Assembly (NCBI RefSeq): GCF_025567465.1
Contig: NZ_JAOQKI010000024.1
Span: 1 to 41,910, forward strand
Direction: 5' to 3'
DNA from: Roseburia_C amylophila
Lineage (GTDB): Bacteria; Bacillota; Clostridia; Lachnospirales; Lachnospiraceae
Length of the DNA: 41,910 nt
Numbering within the stretch: position 1 is the stretch's first letter; each line of letters begins with the position of its first letter. The notes beneath the pieces are model-generated. The model was not told the DNA's origin and made no database searches. It was given only the letters and a program-made list of their open reading frames with translations. Both the position numbers and the translations under genes were made by a program. Shown here one piece after another: positions 15,460 to 22,937 of this stretch.

Positions 15460-15498
15460 CTTAGGAGGCACTTGTTATATCCATTTAACTATGAGAAC
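15460..15498 (-). pseudogene. 5' half of a tRNA-Arg(CCT), copy B
   Basis: Minus strand: GTTCTCA, TAGTTAAATGGATATAAC, then CCTCCTAAG. As in copy A, the sequence is tRNA-like only up to the anticodon loop. A T-loop-like string GAGTTCGATTCC occurs about 90 bases further on but does not complete a cloverleaf. Copies A and B differ from the intact tRNA-Arg in the D arm, so they come from another tRNA-Arg gene type with the same anticodon. Confidence 0.7.
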
Positions 15499-15507
15499 TA
15501 ATATTAC

Positions 15508-16380
15508 CTAATAATTTACTTTTCCCTGCATCCAGATGACTCCTTTAAATCTTCTGCCAATTGCAGGTTCCCCCAGAAGGTCTTTTTCATTGATGCAGAC
15601 ATCATATATCAAATCGTTACAGTCCAGTGTAAGCAAACAGATTTTATCACCTGTCATCTTATTATTCTCCATCCTGTAATCTACAATTTCACCTAAAATG
15701 GAATACTGGTCACTTTCGATTCCGTATGGCATAAAATAGGAATCTACAATACTTAAGATATCCTCGTTAGCTATCCGTCTTGACAACATGGAATAAGTAT
15801 CAATATCTTCCAGTGTAAGATTTTCAATGGCATCCTCGTCTCCCTCTCTTGCAGCTGCAATGAGGTAATTACGGTCCTGACTGTTTTTCTTTGTATTCTG
15901 GATCTGCTTTTCATTTTTGCTGATTGGCATAATGATTTTTCCATTTAATGACAATGCACTTAATGTAGCGGACATTGGACGCATCTTCGGATTTCTGTGA
16001 TGCTCGGATAAATATTCTGCAACATTCTGTAAATAGAAAATCAATGTAACGCCCAGCTTCATTTCGTCACAGACACCGGCATAAGATTCTTTTTCGGAAT
16101 GCTTCTCTATCTCTATCTGCTCCTGGGTCGTGATTCCGTCACCCTCTACATACGGGTAATAGTATTCGGTATGAAAGGTTCCATCTTCTGCATATTCTCC
16201 GCAAACACGGATTCCAGCTCCCGGTGCAATCTCTTTCGTCATTTCTACAAATTCATTTCCCATGGAATCTTCTGAGACTTCAATTCTATCCGGGGATGAA
16301 ACGATTTTATCCGTGAGTTTCTCTATATCAGATTTTTTCATATTGTTCTGAAATCCAATTGCTCTTAAATAGCTATGCAC
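15508..16380 (-). CDS. DUF3881 family protein
   Basis: Conserved Lachnospiraceae protein of unknown function, 290 residues from a GTG at 16380-16378 (VHSYLRAIGFQNN). That start is chosen because family members begin MHSFLRAIGF and because GGAAG lies 9 bases before it; the longer frame from 16431 runs through a terminator hairpin. The protein is soluble and acidic, without a signal peptide or catalytic motif that I recognise. It follows the DUF4446 gene on the same strand behind a terminator. It is the first gene of the conserved chromosomal backbone to the right of the accessory region. Confidence 0.8.
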   Translation of the reverse strand: MHSYLRAIGFQNNMKKSDIEKLTDKIVSSPDRIEVSEDSMGNEFVEMTKEIAPGAGIRVCGEYAEDGTFHTEYYYPYVEGDGITTQEQIEIEKHSEKESYAGVCDEMKLGVTLIFYLQNVAEYLSEHHRNPKMRPMSATLSALSLNGKIIMPISKNEKQIQNTKKNSQDRNYLIAAAREGDEDAIENLTLEDIDTYSMLSRRIANEDILSIVDSYFMPYGIESDQYSILGEIVDYRMENNKMTGDKICLLTLDCNDLIYDVCINEKDLLGEPAIGRRFKGVIWMQGKVNY

Positions 16381-16424
16381 GAATCTGTTCTTCCTTCCTT
16401 GAAATACCATCTGAAAACCTAAAA

Positions 16425-16453
16425 CAGGCATACCCTATTATATAGTATGCCTG
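16425..16453 (-). terminator. Terminator after the parA-parB-DUF4446 unit
   Basis: CAGGCATAC (16425-16433) and GTATGCCTG (16445-16453) are exact inverted repeats with an 11-base loop. On the minus strand the stem is followed by TTTTA. It separates DUF4446 from DUF3881. Confidence 0.75.
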
Positions 16454-16494
16454 TCATTTTTACAATCTGCTTTCTGCAAATTTATTCATTAAAT

Positions 16495-16998
16495 TTATTC
16501 ATCTTTTGATTTCATTGCCATTTCTAAAGCTTCTTTTTCTTCTTCGGAAAGTGCAATAATAGAATTTCCATCAATAATTTCCTTAATATACGTATAGCAG
16601 CCTTCTCTGCTATGCATTGCATTGATGATATATCCGTCATTGCGCTCATTCAACATTGCAAGGGAAAAGCTCAGCTTTCCACCCATCTCATTAAAGGCAT
16701 CATATTTTACAAGTCCAAGTTTCTGGAATGTAAAACGTAAAGTAGCAAATATATCTTCGATATTTTTCTTATTTGCCTTGTTAGATGCAACCAGATCATC
16801 TATTTCATCTAAACGCTCTTTCAATACATCTTCCAGCGTCCTGGCATCTTTTCCGGACATGAACTTTTTATATTTCTTTTTTAACTTACTCATCTGGACG
16901 ATATTTACAATGGTAACTATAAAAAGTATCAATACCAGTGCTGCCAGTCCTACTATTACATAATCGGAATCAATTCCTAAATATTCTGAAAAAATCAT
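16495..16998 (-). CDS. DUF4446 family protein, membrane-anchored
   Basis: A 167-residue protein with one N-terminal membrane helix (about 14-35), a coiled-coil-like linker with DVLKERLDEIDDLVASN, and a conserved soluble part FQKLGLVKYDAFNEMGGKLS followed by SFSLAMLNERNDGYIINAMH. This is the DUF4446 signature, a family regularly encoded next to chromosomal parB in Clostridia. The gene starts 36 bases downstream of parB and is probably cotranscribed with parA-parB. The function is unknown; a role linked to chromosome segregation or sporulation is suggested only by context. Confidence 0.85.
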   Translation of the reverse strand: MIFSEYLGIDSDYVIVGLAALVLILFIVTIVNIVQMSKLKKKYKKFMSGKDARTLEDVLKERLDEIDDLVASNKANKKNIEDIFATLRFTFQKLGLVKYDAFNEMGGKLSFSLAMLNERNDGYIINAMHSREGCYTYIKEIIDGNSIIALSEEEKEALEMAMKSKDE

Positions 16999-17034
16999 GT
17001 TGTTATCCTCTTCTCTTAATTACAAACAAATGTT

Positions 17035-17922
17035 CTATTTTTTAATACTTTCGATTAATTCATATATTCTTGTTAATTCATCCGGGGAATAATATTCGAT
17101 TTCAATTTTTCCCTTCATAGAATCCCTCTGATTAATGATAACCTTTGTTCCAAGTATTGTTTTCATTTTTTCTTCTGCTTCCTGGTAAACAGCATCCAGT
17201 TTTTTCTTTTCCGGATTCACCTCTTTTGCAGGTGCATTCTTCTGTTTCTGCATTTTCTTTACCAGCTTTTCAGTATCTCTTACACTGATTTTCTCATCGA
17301 AGATTTTCTGTGCAAGTGTATACTGTTTTTCTTCATCAGTGATTCCAAGTAAAGCTCTCGCATGCCCGGTAGAAATCATATCGTCAATTACCATCTGCTG
17401 CACTTTATCACAAAGTTTTAAAAGCCGCATGGAATTAGTAACTGCAGTTCTGCTCTTTGATACTCTCTCCGCAACTTCATCCTGTTTCAGATTGAATTCA
17501 TTTAAAAGGCGTTTATATGCAATTGCCTCTTCAATTGGATTTAAGTTTTCTCTCTGGATATTCTCAATCAGTGAAATCTCTACGATTTCCTGTTCAGTTA
17601 AATCTTTGATGATTACAGGAACTTTCTTTAATCCTGCCATCTTTGCTGCTCTCCATCTTCGCTCACCGGCAATGATTTCGTAGTAGTCTTTCCGGTCTAC
17701 TACCAGAAGTGGCTGCAAGACACCAAACTGTTTGATAGACTCTGATAATTCTAATAATGCATCTTCATCAAAATTCTTTCTCGGCTGTTCTTTATTTGGT
17801 TCTACTTTATTGATATTTACCATAACTTCATTTTTTGCATCTGTCTTCTCATTGGATGTTCCAACTTTATCTGCAATCAATGAATCCAAACCTTTTCCCA
17901 ATCCACCTTTTCTTGTTGCCAT
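17035..17922 (-). CDS. parB: Chromosome-partitioning protein ParB (Spo0J)
   Basis: CTP-dependent parS-binding clamp of 295 residues. It has the N-terminal RKGGLGKGLDSLI segment typical of chromosomal ParB, box I (EQPRKNF), LQPLLV, box II GERRWRAAKMAGL with the CTP-contacting GERR, the KorB-type HTH (QDEVAERVSKSRTAVTNSMR) and a C-terminal dimerisation domain (KGKIEIEYYSPDEL). It starts directly at the parA stop (adjacent codons). Perfect parS sites lie upstream of parA. Unlike the two ParB-like proteins at 11948-14515, it has the canonical GERR motif. Confidence 0.97.
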   Translation of the reverse strand: MATRKGGLGKGLDSLIADKVGTSNEKTDAKNEVMVNINKVEPNKEQPRKNFDEDALLELSESIKQFGVLQPLLVVDRKDYYEIIAGERRWRAAKMAGLKKVPVIIKDLTEQEIVEISLIENIQRENLNPIEEAIAYKRLLNEFNLKQDEVAERVSKSRTAVTNSMRLLKLCDKVQQMVIDDMISTGHARALLGITDEEKQYTLAQKIFDEKISVRDTEKLVKKMQKQKNAPAKEVNPEKKKLDAVYQEAEEKMKTILGTKVIINQRDSMKGKIEIEYYSPDELTRIYELIESIKK

Positions 17923-18690
17923 TTAGATATCCTCCCTGTCGATTACTTCTTTTGCAAGAAGTCTGTAGCTTTCTGCTCCCGCTGACCTGCTGTCGTATAG
18001 ATTAATTGGAAGGCCGTGACTTGGTGCTTCTGCTAATCTTACATTTCTTGGAATGATTGTTTTATAAATTGTTGTATGTAAATTATTTTTTACATTATCT
18101 ACTACTTCATTAGAAAGATTTGTTCTGGAATCATACATAGTAAATACAACTCCTTCCATCTTCAAATCTGGATTCAGTCTTTCCTGTACCAGGTCAATGG
18201 TGTGAATCAACTGGCTGATTCCTTCCAATGCATAATACTCACACTGAATTGGAACCAATACGGTATCTGCTGTTGTCATAGCATTTACTGTCAGCATATT
18301 CAAAGATGGCGGACAATCAATAATAATAAAATCATAATCGTCCCGGATATAATCTACTGCATTTTTTAAAATATACTCTTTATCATTGATTCCCAAAAGT
18401 TCAATCTCTGCTCCGGACAAGTTTACATTAGATGGAATCAAAGTCAGATTTTCAATCTCTGTTTTATGAATACTTTCACGAATTGTACATTCATCCAGCA
18501 TTAATTCGTAAACAGTATTTTCTAAATCATCTTTATCAACTCCCAATCCACTGGTAGTATTTCCCTGCGGATCCAAATCTATTGCCAATATTTTTTTTCC
18601 GGCTTCTGCCAGACATGATGACAAATTAATAGACGTTGTGGTTTTACCAACTCCGCCTTTCTGATTTGCTATTGCTATTATTCTTCCCAT
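17923..18690 (-). CDS. parA: Chromosome-partitioning ATPase ParA (Soj)
   Basis: Soj-type ATPase of 255 residues that works with ParB-parS in origin segregation and in Firmicutes also influences DnaA activity. It starts MGRIIAIANQKGGVGKTTTS, giving the deviant Walker A, followed by LAIDLDPQGN (A' box), FIIIDCPPSLN (Walker B) and the conserved QCEYYALEGISQL segment. It is the first gene of the parA-parB-DUF4446 unit. A TATAAT-like -10 on the minus strand lies about 80 bases upstream (18771-18776 on the plus strand). Confidence 0.97.
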   Translation of the reverse strand: MGRIIAIANQKGGVGKTTTSINLSSCLAEAGKKILAIDLDPQGNTTSGLGVDKDDLENTVYELMLDECTIRESIHKTEIENLTLIPSNVNLSGAEIELLGINDKEYILKNAVDYIRDDYDFIIIDCPPSLNMLTVNAMTTADTVLVPIQCEYYALEGISQLIHTIDLVQERLNPDLKMEGVVFTMYDSRTNLSNEVVDNVKNNLHTTIYKTIIPRNVRLAEAPSHGLPINLYDSRSAGAESYRLLAKEVIDREDI

Positions 18691-19012
18691 ATTATTTTCC
18701 TTTCTGTCTCTTTCATCATTGAAACATAAATTTCAGTTTTCTATTATTTTCTCTGTACCGAACTTGTTTTATTATAACACTATAACACTTTCATTTCCAG
18801 TAAATCCATGTAGAAATGAAAGTAATTTTTTCTATTATTTTCTCTGTTTTTACTTTTGTTTTTCTTGCATAAATTTGAACAAAGAATATACCTTGGCACA
18901 TTCTCGCGCCTGCGGCGGTCGCTTGCAATATCTACCTTATACGCCGCAGTGTTCATTCTTGCGGAGCGTTTTTTGCTTTACAGGAAAACAATTTCCTGTA
19001 GAACAAAAAAAA

Positions 19013-19028
19013 TGTTTCACGTGAAACA
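19013..19028. other. parS site 1
   Basis: TGTTTCACGTGAAACA, identical to the bacterial chromosomal parS consensus bound by ParB/Spo0J. It lies about 320 bases before the parA start and about 10 kb from dnaA. Confidence 0.97.
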
Positions 19029-19121
19029 TGAAACATTTCCTTTCATAATATAGTAGACTTATTTTTTTATTCATACTAAATCTTGTATCTATTTTATGTT
19101 TCACGGACGTTTTTTTACTAA

Positions 19122-19137
19122 TGTTTCACGTGAAACA
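19122..19137. other. parS site 2
   Basis: A second perfect TGTTTCACGTGAAACA, 109 bases from the first. A half-site TGTTTCAC followed by GGAC lies between the two at 19097. Confidence 0.97.
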
Positions 19138-19184
19138 TTTTATCAAAATACCTCTATTTTGTTGTATATCAATTACTATTTATT

Positions 19185-19838
19185 CTAACTTATCTTATTT
19201 CGAATAGCGAATACAGCAGCCTGTGTTCTATCTTCCACATCTATTTTTCTAAATATATGGGAAATATGATTTTTTACTGTTCGTTCACTGATTGTCAACT
19301 CATCAGATATTTTCTTATTGCTACATCCTTTTGAAATTAATCGAAGTACATCTAGCTCTCTTTTAGTCAGCCATTCTATTTTTTCTTTATCTAAAGCATA
19401 ATCTTCCATACTTTCATTTAATGCAGGAAGAAGACTTGGTTGAATATAAGTATTTCCAGAAATAATAACATCAATTGCTTCTTTTAATTCATCATAACTG
19501 GAATCCTTTAATAAATATCCATCAATGCCGATATCAACAGCTTTCAATAAATATTCGACTTCATTATGTACTGTTAATATCAATACCTTTACTGGAATTT
19601 TATTCTGTTTAATATATTCTAATACTTCAATGCCATTTTTCTTAGGCATATTTATATCTAATAAAAGTATATCTGGATGAATCTTCTTATTTAATAAATT
19701 CAGACATTCTTCACCATCATTTGCCTCTGCAATTACTTTCATCGTACCATCCAGTTCCAGTAATTGTTTCAAGCCTTCCCGAATCATCATATGATCATCT
19801 GCTATGATTATTTCTATTTTATCTTTCACTTTACTCAT
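19185..19838 (-). CDS. NarL/DegU-family response regulator
   Basis: DNA-binding response regulator of 217 residues. The start is the ATG at 19838-19836 (MSKVKDKIEIIIADDH), with GAGGAGG 6 bases before it. The receiver domain has IIADDH, phospho-acceptor Asp in LLLDINMPKKNG, and Lys in LLKDSS. The LuxR-type HTH at the C-terminus reads LTKRELDVLRLISKG followed by ISERTVKNHISHI. The gene overlaps the end of the kinase gene by 8 bases. Similar pairs near parA are common in Lachnospiraceae; target genes cannot be inferred. Confidence 0.93.
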   Translation of the reverse strand: MSKVKDKIEIIIADDHMMIREGLKQLLELDGTMKVIAEANDGEECLNLLNKKIHPDILLLDINMPKKNGIEVLEYIKQNKIPVKVLILTVHNEVEYLLKAVDIGIDGYLLKDSSYDELKEAIDVIISGNTYIQPSLLPALNESMEDYALDKEKIEWLTKRELDVLRLISKGCSNKKISDELTISERTVKNHISHIFRKIDVEDRTQAAVFAIRNKIS

Positions 19839-20853
19839 TTTCTTCCTCCTCGACAAAGTTTGGTACACGAATACTTATTGTAGTACCCTTTCCTTCTTCA
19901 CTTTTTATCTGAATCTCACCTGATAAAAGATGAACTCTTTCTTTCATAATAGATAAACCAAAACCGGAATTTTTTGTTTTTGCAACTTTCTTTTTTGTAT
20001 TAAATCCAATACCATCATCTTCAATTACAAGTGAAATATCATTTTCAGTATATTCTAATACAACACATATTTCTTTTGCATCAGCATACTTCAATGCATT
20101 CGTACATGCCTCCTGCATAATTCTTAATAAAGACAATGCAACAACAGGTTTCACGTGAAACGGTTTTCCTATTATAATATATTCTATCTTCCGGTTCCAC
20201 TCCTGCTCTATTTTTGCAATAGCATGTTTCAGTGTTACATCTATTCCTATATCATCTACTGACATTGGTCTGAGGTTATATATCATTTTTCTTGTATTGC
20301 TTATCACATTGCGAATATTATCAAGTACATTTGATAATTCCATTTTACAACGCTGCGAATCCATATCCATTACACGCATAGAAAGTTCTATCTTATGAAG
20401 CATACTGGTAAGATCCTGTACTGTAGAATCATGTAAATCTCTTGCAATGCGCTGTCGCTCCATTTCCTGTGCTTCTAATAACTGAATCTTATATTCTGCA
20501 TTATCTTCTTCCTGATATTGCTGGGCAATTGTCTCCTTTTCCCTCTCACATTGAATAATAGATTGACACTCTTCCAAACGACGTTGTACATCATATAACT
20601 TGTTCTGTAATTCAGACTTTTCTTTGATAATATTTTTCTGCTGTACTTTCAGCTCATTAATTTTTTCCTTATTACGGGCATTCACTGTTCTTGGAGTAAA
20701 CGCTTCATAATTTGGATCATTTATTTCATCCAGAAGTTCAATAAATTTTATATTTTCTTTTTCTGTATTTTCTAAAGAAATAATTTTCTTTTCTGTCTCT
20801 CTCTTTTGATCTATCAGTTCCTTCTGAATTTTCTCCAGATATTCTCTAATCAT
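19831..20853 (-). CDS. DegS-like cytoplasmic histidine kinase
   Basis: Kinase of 340 residues without membrane segments. A long coiled coil (about 1-130) resembles the sensor part of DegS. It is followed by a HisKA_3 dimerisation domain with phospho-acceptor His in RIARDLHDSTVQ, and a HATPase domain (EACTNALKYADA, IEDDGIGF, SGFGLSIMKERV). AGGAGG precedes the ATG. It is the first gene of a two-gene unit with the LuxR-type regulator. Within its coding sequence lies a parS-like palindrome at 20147-20162, which is compatible with the encoded sequence of the HATPase region. Confidence 0.92.
   Translation of the reverse strand: MIREYLEKIQKELIDQKRETEKKIISLENTEKENIKFIELLDEINDPNYEAFTPRTVNARNKEKINELKVQQKNIIKEKSELQNKLYDVQRRLEECQSIIQCEREKETIAQQYQEEDNAEYKIQLLEAQEMERQRIARDLHDSTVQDLTSMLHKIELSMRVMDMDSQRCKMELSNVLDNIRNVISNTRKMIYNLRPMSVDDIGIDVTLKHAIAKIEQEWNRKIEYIIIGKPFHVKPVVALSLLRIMQEACTNALKYADAKEICVVLEYTENDISLVIEDDGIGFNTKKKVAKTKNSGFGLSIMKERVHLLSGEIQIKSEEGKGTTISIRVPNFVEEEENE
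20147..20162. other. parS-like site inside the kinase gene
   Basis: GGTTTCACGTGAAACG matches parS in the central 14 bases GTTTCACGTGAAAC and differs only at the two outer positions. It would be a third ParB nucleation site about 1 kb from the other two. Intragenic parS sites are known in Firmicutes, e.g. inside spo0J in B. subtilis. Confidence 0.8.
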
Positions 20854-20944
20854 AGCCCCTCCTAGAACATATGTTCTTATGTGGTATACATAATAATTGT
20901 AAACTATTTTTTTCTATCTGAAAAGTCTTATTCTATGATTTTAA

Positions 20945-20973
20945 TTGTAAAGCAGCATATTTTTGTTTATAAT
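20945..20973 (+). promoter_or_regulatory. Promoter of the hydrolase-fold gene
   Basis: TTGTAA (20945-20950) and TATAAT (20968-20973) are separated by 17 bases; AGGGAGG follows about 20 bases downstream, before the ATG at 21006. Confidence 0.65.
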
Positions 20974-21005
20974 AAAAGTATCATAAACTTTAGGGAGGAA
21001 TTACG

Positions 21006-21950
21006 ATGAACAGGAATCTGAAAAAAGTAATCGGCATCACTACTACTGCTGTTACCGGCATGTATATTATAAATCGAATTGTAGATTATACTGCAGGACA
21101 AAAAAATCTTTTAACTACCGAAGAAGGAAATATATATCACTGGAAAAATGGTGACATCTTCTATACTGTTTCCGGTAAAGGAACTCCGGTTATTCTGATT
21201 CATGAACTGAATCCTGCTTCTTCCTCCAAAGAATGGAGTAAGATTGTACACCGTCTGGAAAAGAAACATACCGTCTACACGATCGACCTGCTTGGCTGCG
21301 GTCGTTCTGAAAAACCGGGTATTACCTATACCAACTTCCTATACGTACAATTAATTAATAATTTTATCCACGACATTGTAAAAGAAGCGGCAAATATAGT
21401 CGTAACTGGTATTTCTTCTTCTTTTGTCATTATGGCACAGACAATGGAGCCGGATAACTTTAAAAAAATTATTCTGGTTAATCCATCTGACATCAATATC
21501 ATCAAGGAAATGCCTACGAAAGAGACAAAGGCTGCCAAAACTATTTTAGAGATTCCAATTCTTGGTACCTTTATCTATAACCTGATTATGCATCACAAGA
21601 GAATCCTCAATTACATTGAAAGTAAATATATCTTCAAGAAAACATTCCTTTCATCCAAATTAGAAGATACTTACTTTGAATCTGCACACAAAGGAAACAG
21701 TGCCGGAAAATATCTGCTTGCCAGCACCAAAGGAAATTATGTCAATATTGATATCACCAATGCTGTGAAAAAAGCAGACAATCTCTACATCATTTCCAGT
21801 AGAGAAAGAAATAATGCCGTAGCTATTACAGAAAAATATCTTCACTTAAATAAGAATATTGAAGCAACCTACATTTCCAATTCCAGATATCTTCCCCAGC
21901 TTGAAACGCCGGATAAATTTAAAGATATTGTTTTAATGTTCTTACAATAA
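21006..21950 (+). CDS. Alpha/beta-hydrolase-fold protein, possibly non-catalytic
   Basis: A 314-residue protein with an N-terminal membrane-anchor-like helix (about 7-26). An alpha/beta hydrolase core follows: PVILIHELNPASSS (oxyanion region), TVYTIDLLGCGRSEKP, and a nucleophile elbow GISSS (135-139) instead of the usual GxSxG, with Ser137 at the nucleophile position. Near the C-terminus the family's GHxPQLE-type segment reads SRYLPQLE, so Tyr295 stands where the catalytic His is expected. The acidic residue is also not obvious. It may be a pseudo-enzyme or a divergent subfamily. It is transcribed alone, on the strand opposite to its neighbours, and ends in a strong terminator. Confidence 0.82.
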   Translation: MNRNLKKVIGITTTAVTGMYIINRIVDYTAGQKNLLTTEEGNIYHWKNGDIFYTVSGKGTPVILIHELNPASSSKEWSKIVHRLEKKHTVYTIDLLGCGRSEKPGITYTNFLYVQLINNFIHDIVKEAANIVVTGISSSFVIMAQTMEPDNFKKIILVNPSDINIIKEMPTKETKAAKTILEIPILGTFIYNLIMHHKRILNYIESKYIFKKTFLSSKLEDTYFESAHKGNSAGKYLLASTKGNYVNIDITNAVKKADNLYIISSRERNNAVAITEKYLHLNKNIEATYISNSRYLPQLETPDKFKDIVLMFLQ

Positions 21951-21985
21951 TAAAACCAGTCATTGAAAACAACGTATAAATCTTT

Positions 21986-22017
21986 AAAGGATAACAAACA
22001 AAAATTTGTTATCCTTT
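21986..22017 (+). terminator. Terminator of the hydrolase-fold gene
   Basis: AAAGGATAACAAA and TTTGTTATCCTTT form a 13-bp perfect stem with a 6-base loop, with further T residues continuing downstream. Confidence 0.92.
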
Positions 22018-22020
22018 TTA

Positions 22021-22136
22021 TTTACGCGAGTAGCGAGAAAAATCGCATGCTTGCATGCAGATTTGGCGAGCACCGCGATAACTCGAGAAACTCGCAAAGC
22101 GTGTTTCTCGTAGTTTACGCAACTAGCGAGAAAAAT
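22021..22136. repeat. GCGAG-rich repeat block between hydrolase and rsmG
   Basis: A 23-bp unit TTTACGC-NNN-TAGCGAGAAAAAT occurs at 22021-22043 and 22114-22136, with 20 of 23 bases identical. Between them lie the palindrome GCATGC-TT-GCATGC (22045-22058) and the inverted repeat CGAGAAAC (22084-22091) / GTTTCTCG (22103-22110). No coding potential with a ribosome binding site is seen. The block is GC-richer than its surroundings and looks like a dispersed intergenic repeat. Confidence 0.65.
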
Positions 22137-22193
22137 TATGATAGAAAAGAAGGAACCAAACATGTTTCCAGTAGTTTAATCTAATTTTAATTT

Positions 22194-22916
22194 TTACTTT
22201 AAAGGGTTTTTTGATGGAGTTCCAGCCTTACGTGGATATGCTTTTGGTGTCGCATGAACCTTATTAATTACCACAAAAGAACGTTTAATGTCACTATCCG
22301 GCAGTGTAAAGTGAATTACATCCTCTATCTCGCCGCCCAGCACGAAAACTGCCTTCTTTGCATCCTTCAGCTCATCTTCCACCTCTCCAGACTTATAAGA
22401 AATAAATTTGCCGCTTGTGTGGATAAATGGTAGGCAATATTCACTTAATGTGGATAAATTAGCAACTGCTCTGGAAACACATAAATCAAAGGATTCCCGA
22501 TAATCTTTTCTTTTAGAAAGCTCCTCTGCTCTTCCATGAACCGTTTTAATATCCTTCAGATTAAGTGCTTCCATAACTTCATTTAAGAATAATAACCTTT
22601 TATTCAAGGAATCCGCCAAAGTAATCTTAAGCTCCGGAAACATAATCTTAAGTGGGATTCCAGGAAAACCGGCTCCGGTTCCCAAATCCAATAAAGTAAG
22701 CGGCTTCTTTAAGTCCATCACCTGGCAAAGAGAAATACTGTCTAAAAAATGTTTCTCCACAACATCCTCAAATTCTGTGATTGCAGTAAGATTCATTACT
22801 TTATTCTTTTCTACCAGCATTTCATAGAAAGTCAGGAACTGTTGCTCTTTCTCTGCAGTAAGTTCTAAATTCCAATCTGATAGAATATTTCTCATTTTTG
22901 TAAAATCATATGCCAT
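22194..22916 (-). CDS. rsmG: 16S rRNA (guanine-N7) methyltransferase RsmG (GidB)
   Basis: Methylates G527 (E. coli numbering) of 16S rRNA using S-adenosylmethionine. The 240-residue protein has the typical N-terminal helix region (NLTAITEFEDVVEKHFLDS), the SAM-binding LLDLGTGAGFPGIPLKI, and the later CVSRAVANL and FISYKSG segments. It is the last gene of the mnmE-mnmG-rsmG cluster, 21 bases after mnmG. The end is Lys-rich with PRKAGTPSKNPL, the conserved C-terminus of the family. Confidence 0.97.
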   Translation of the reverse strand: MAYDFTKMRNILSDWNLELTAEKEQQFLTFYEMLVEKNKVMNLTAITEFEDVVEKHFLDSISLCQVMDLKKPLTLLDLGTGAGFPGIPLKIMFPELKITLADSLNKRLLFLNEVMEALNLKDIKTVHGRAEELSKRKDYRESFDLCVSRAVANLSTLSEYCLPFIHTSGKFISYKSGEVEDELKDAKKAVFVLGGEIEDVIHFTLPDSDIKRSFVVINKVHATPKAYPRKAGTPSKNPLK

Positions 22917-22937
22917 AAGATATCCTCATTCTTCTTC

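Larger units (their letters stand above)
18691..19184. other. Intergenic region with parS sites between parA and the two-component pair
   Basis: No gene is seen in these 494 bases. It contains the leader of parA, a locally GC-richer block (about 18893-18967) with CCGCA/TGCGG complementarity followed by TTTTTT on the plus strand, the hairpin ACAGGAAA/TTTCCTGT (about 18980-18999), two perfect parS palindromes and one half-site TGTTTCAC (19097-19104). Confidence 0.7.

Noticed and set aside
18719..19053. Plus-strand frames crossing the parS site (one includes MFHVKH)
   Set aside because: MFHVKH is simply the translation of the parS palindrome. No ribosome binding site and no similarity; the region is regulatory.
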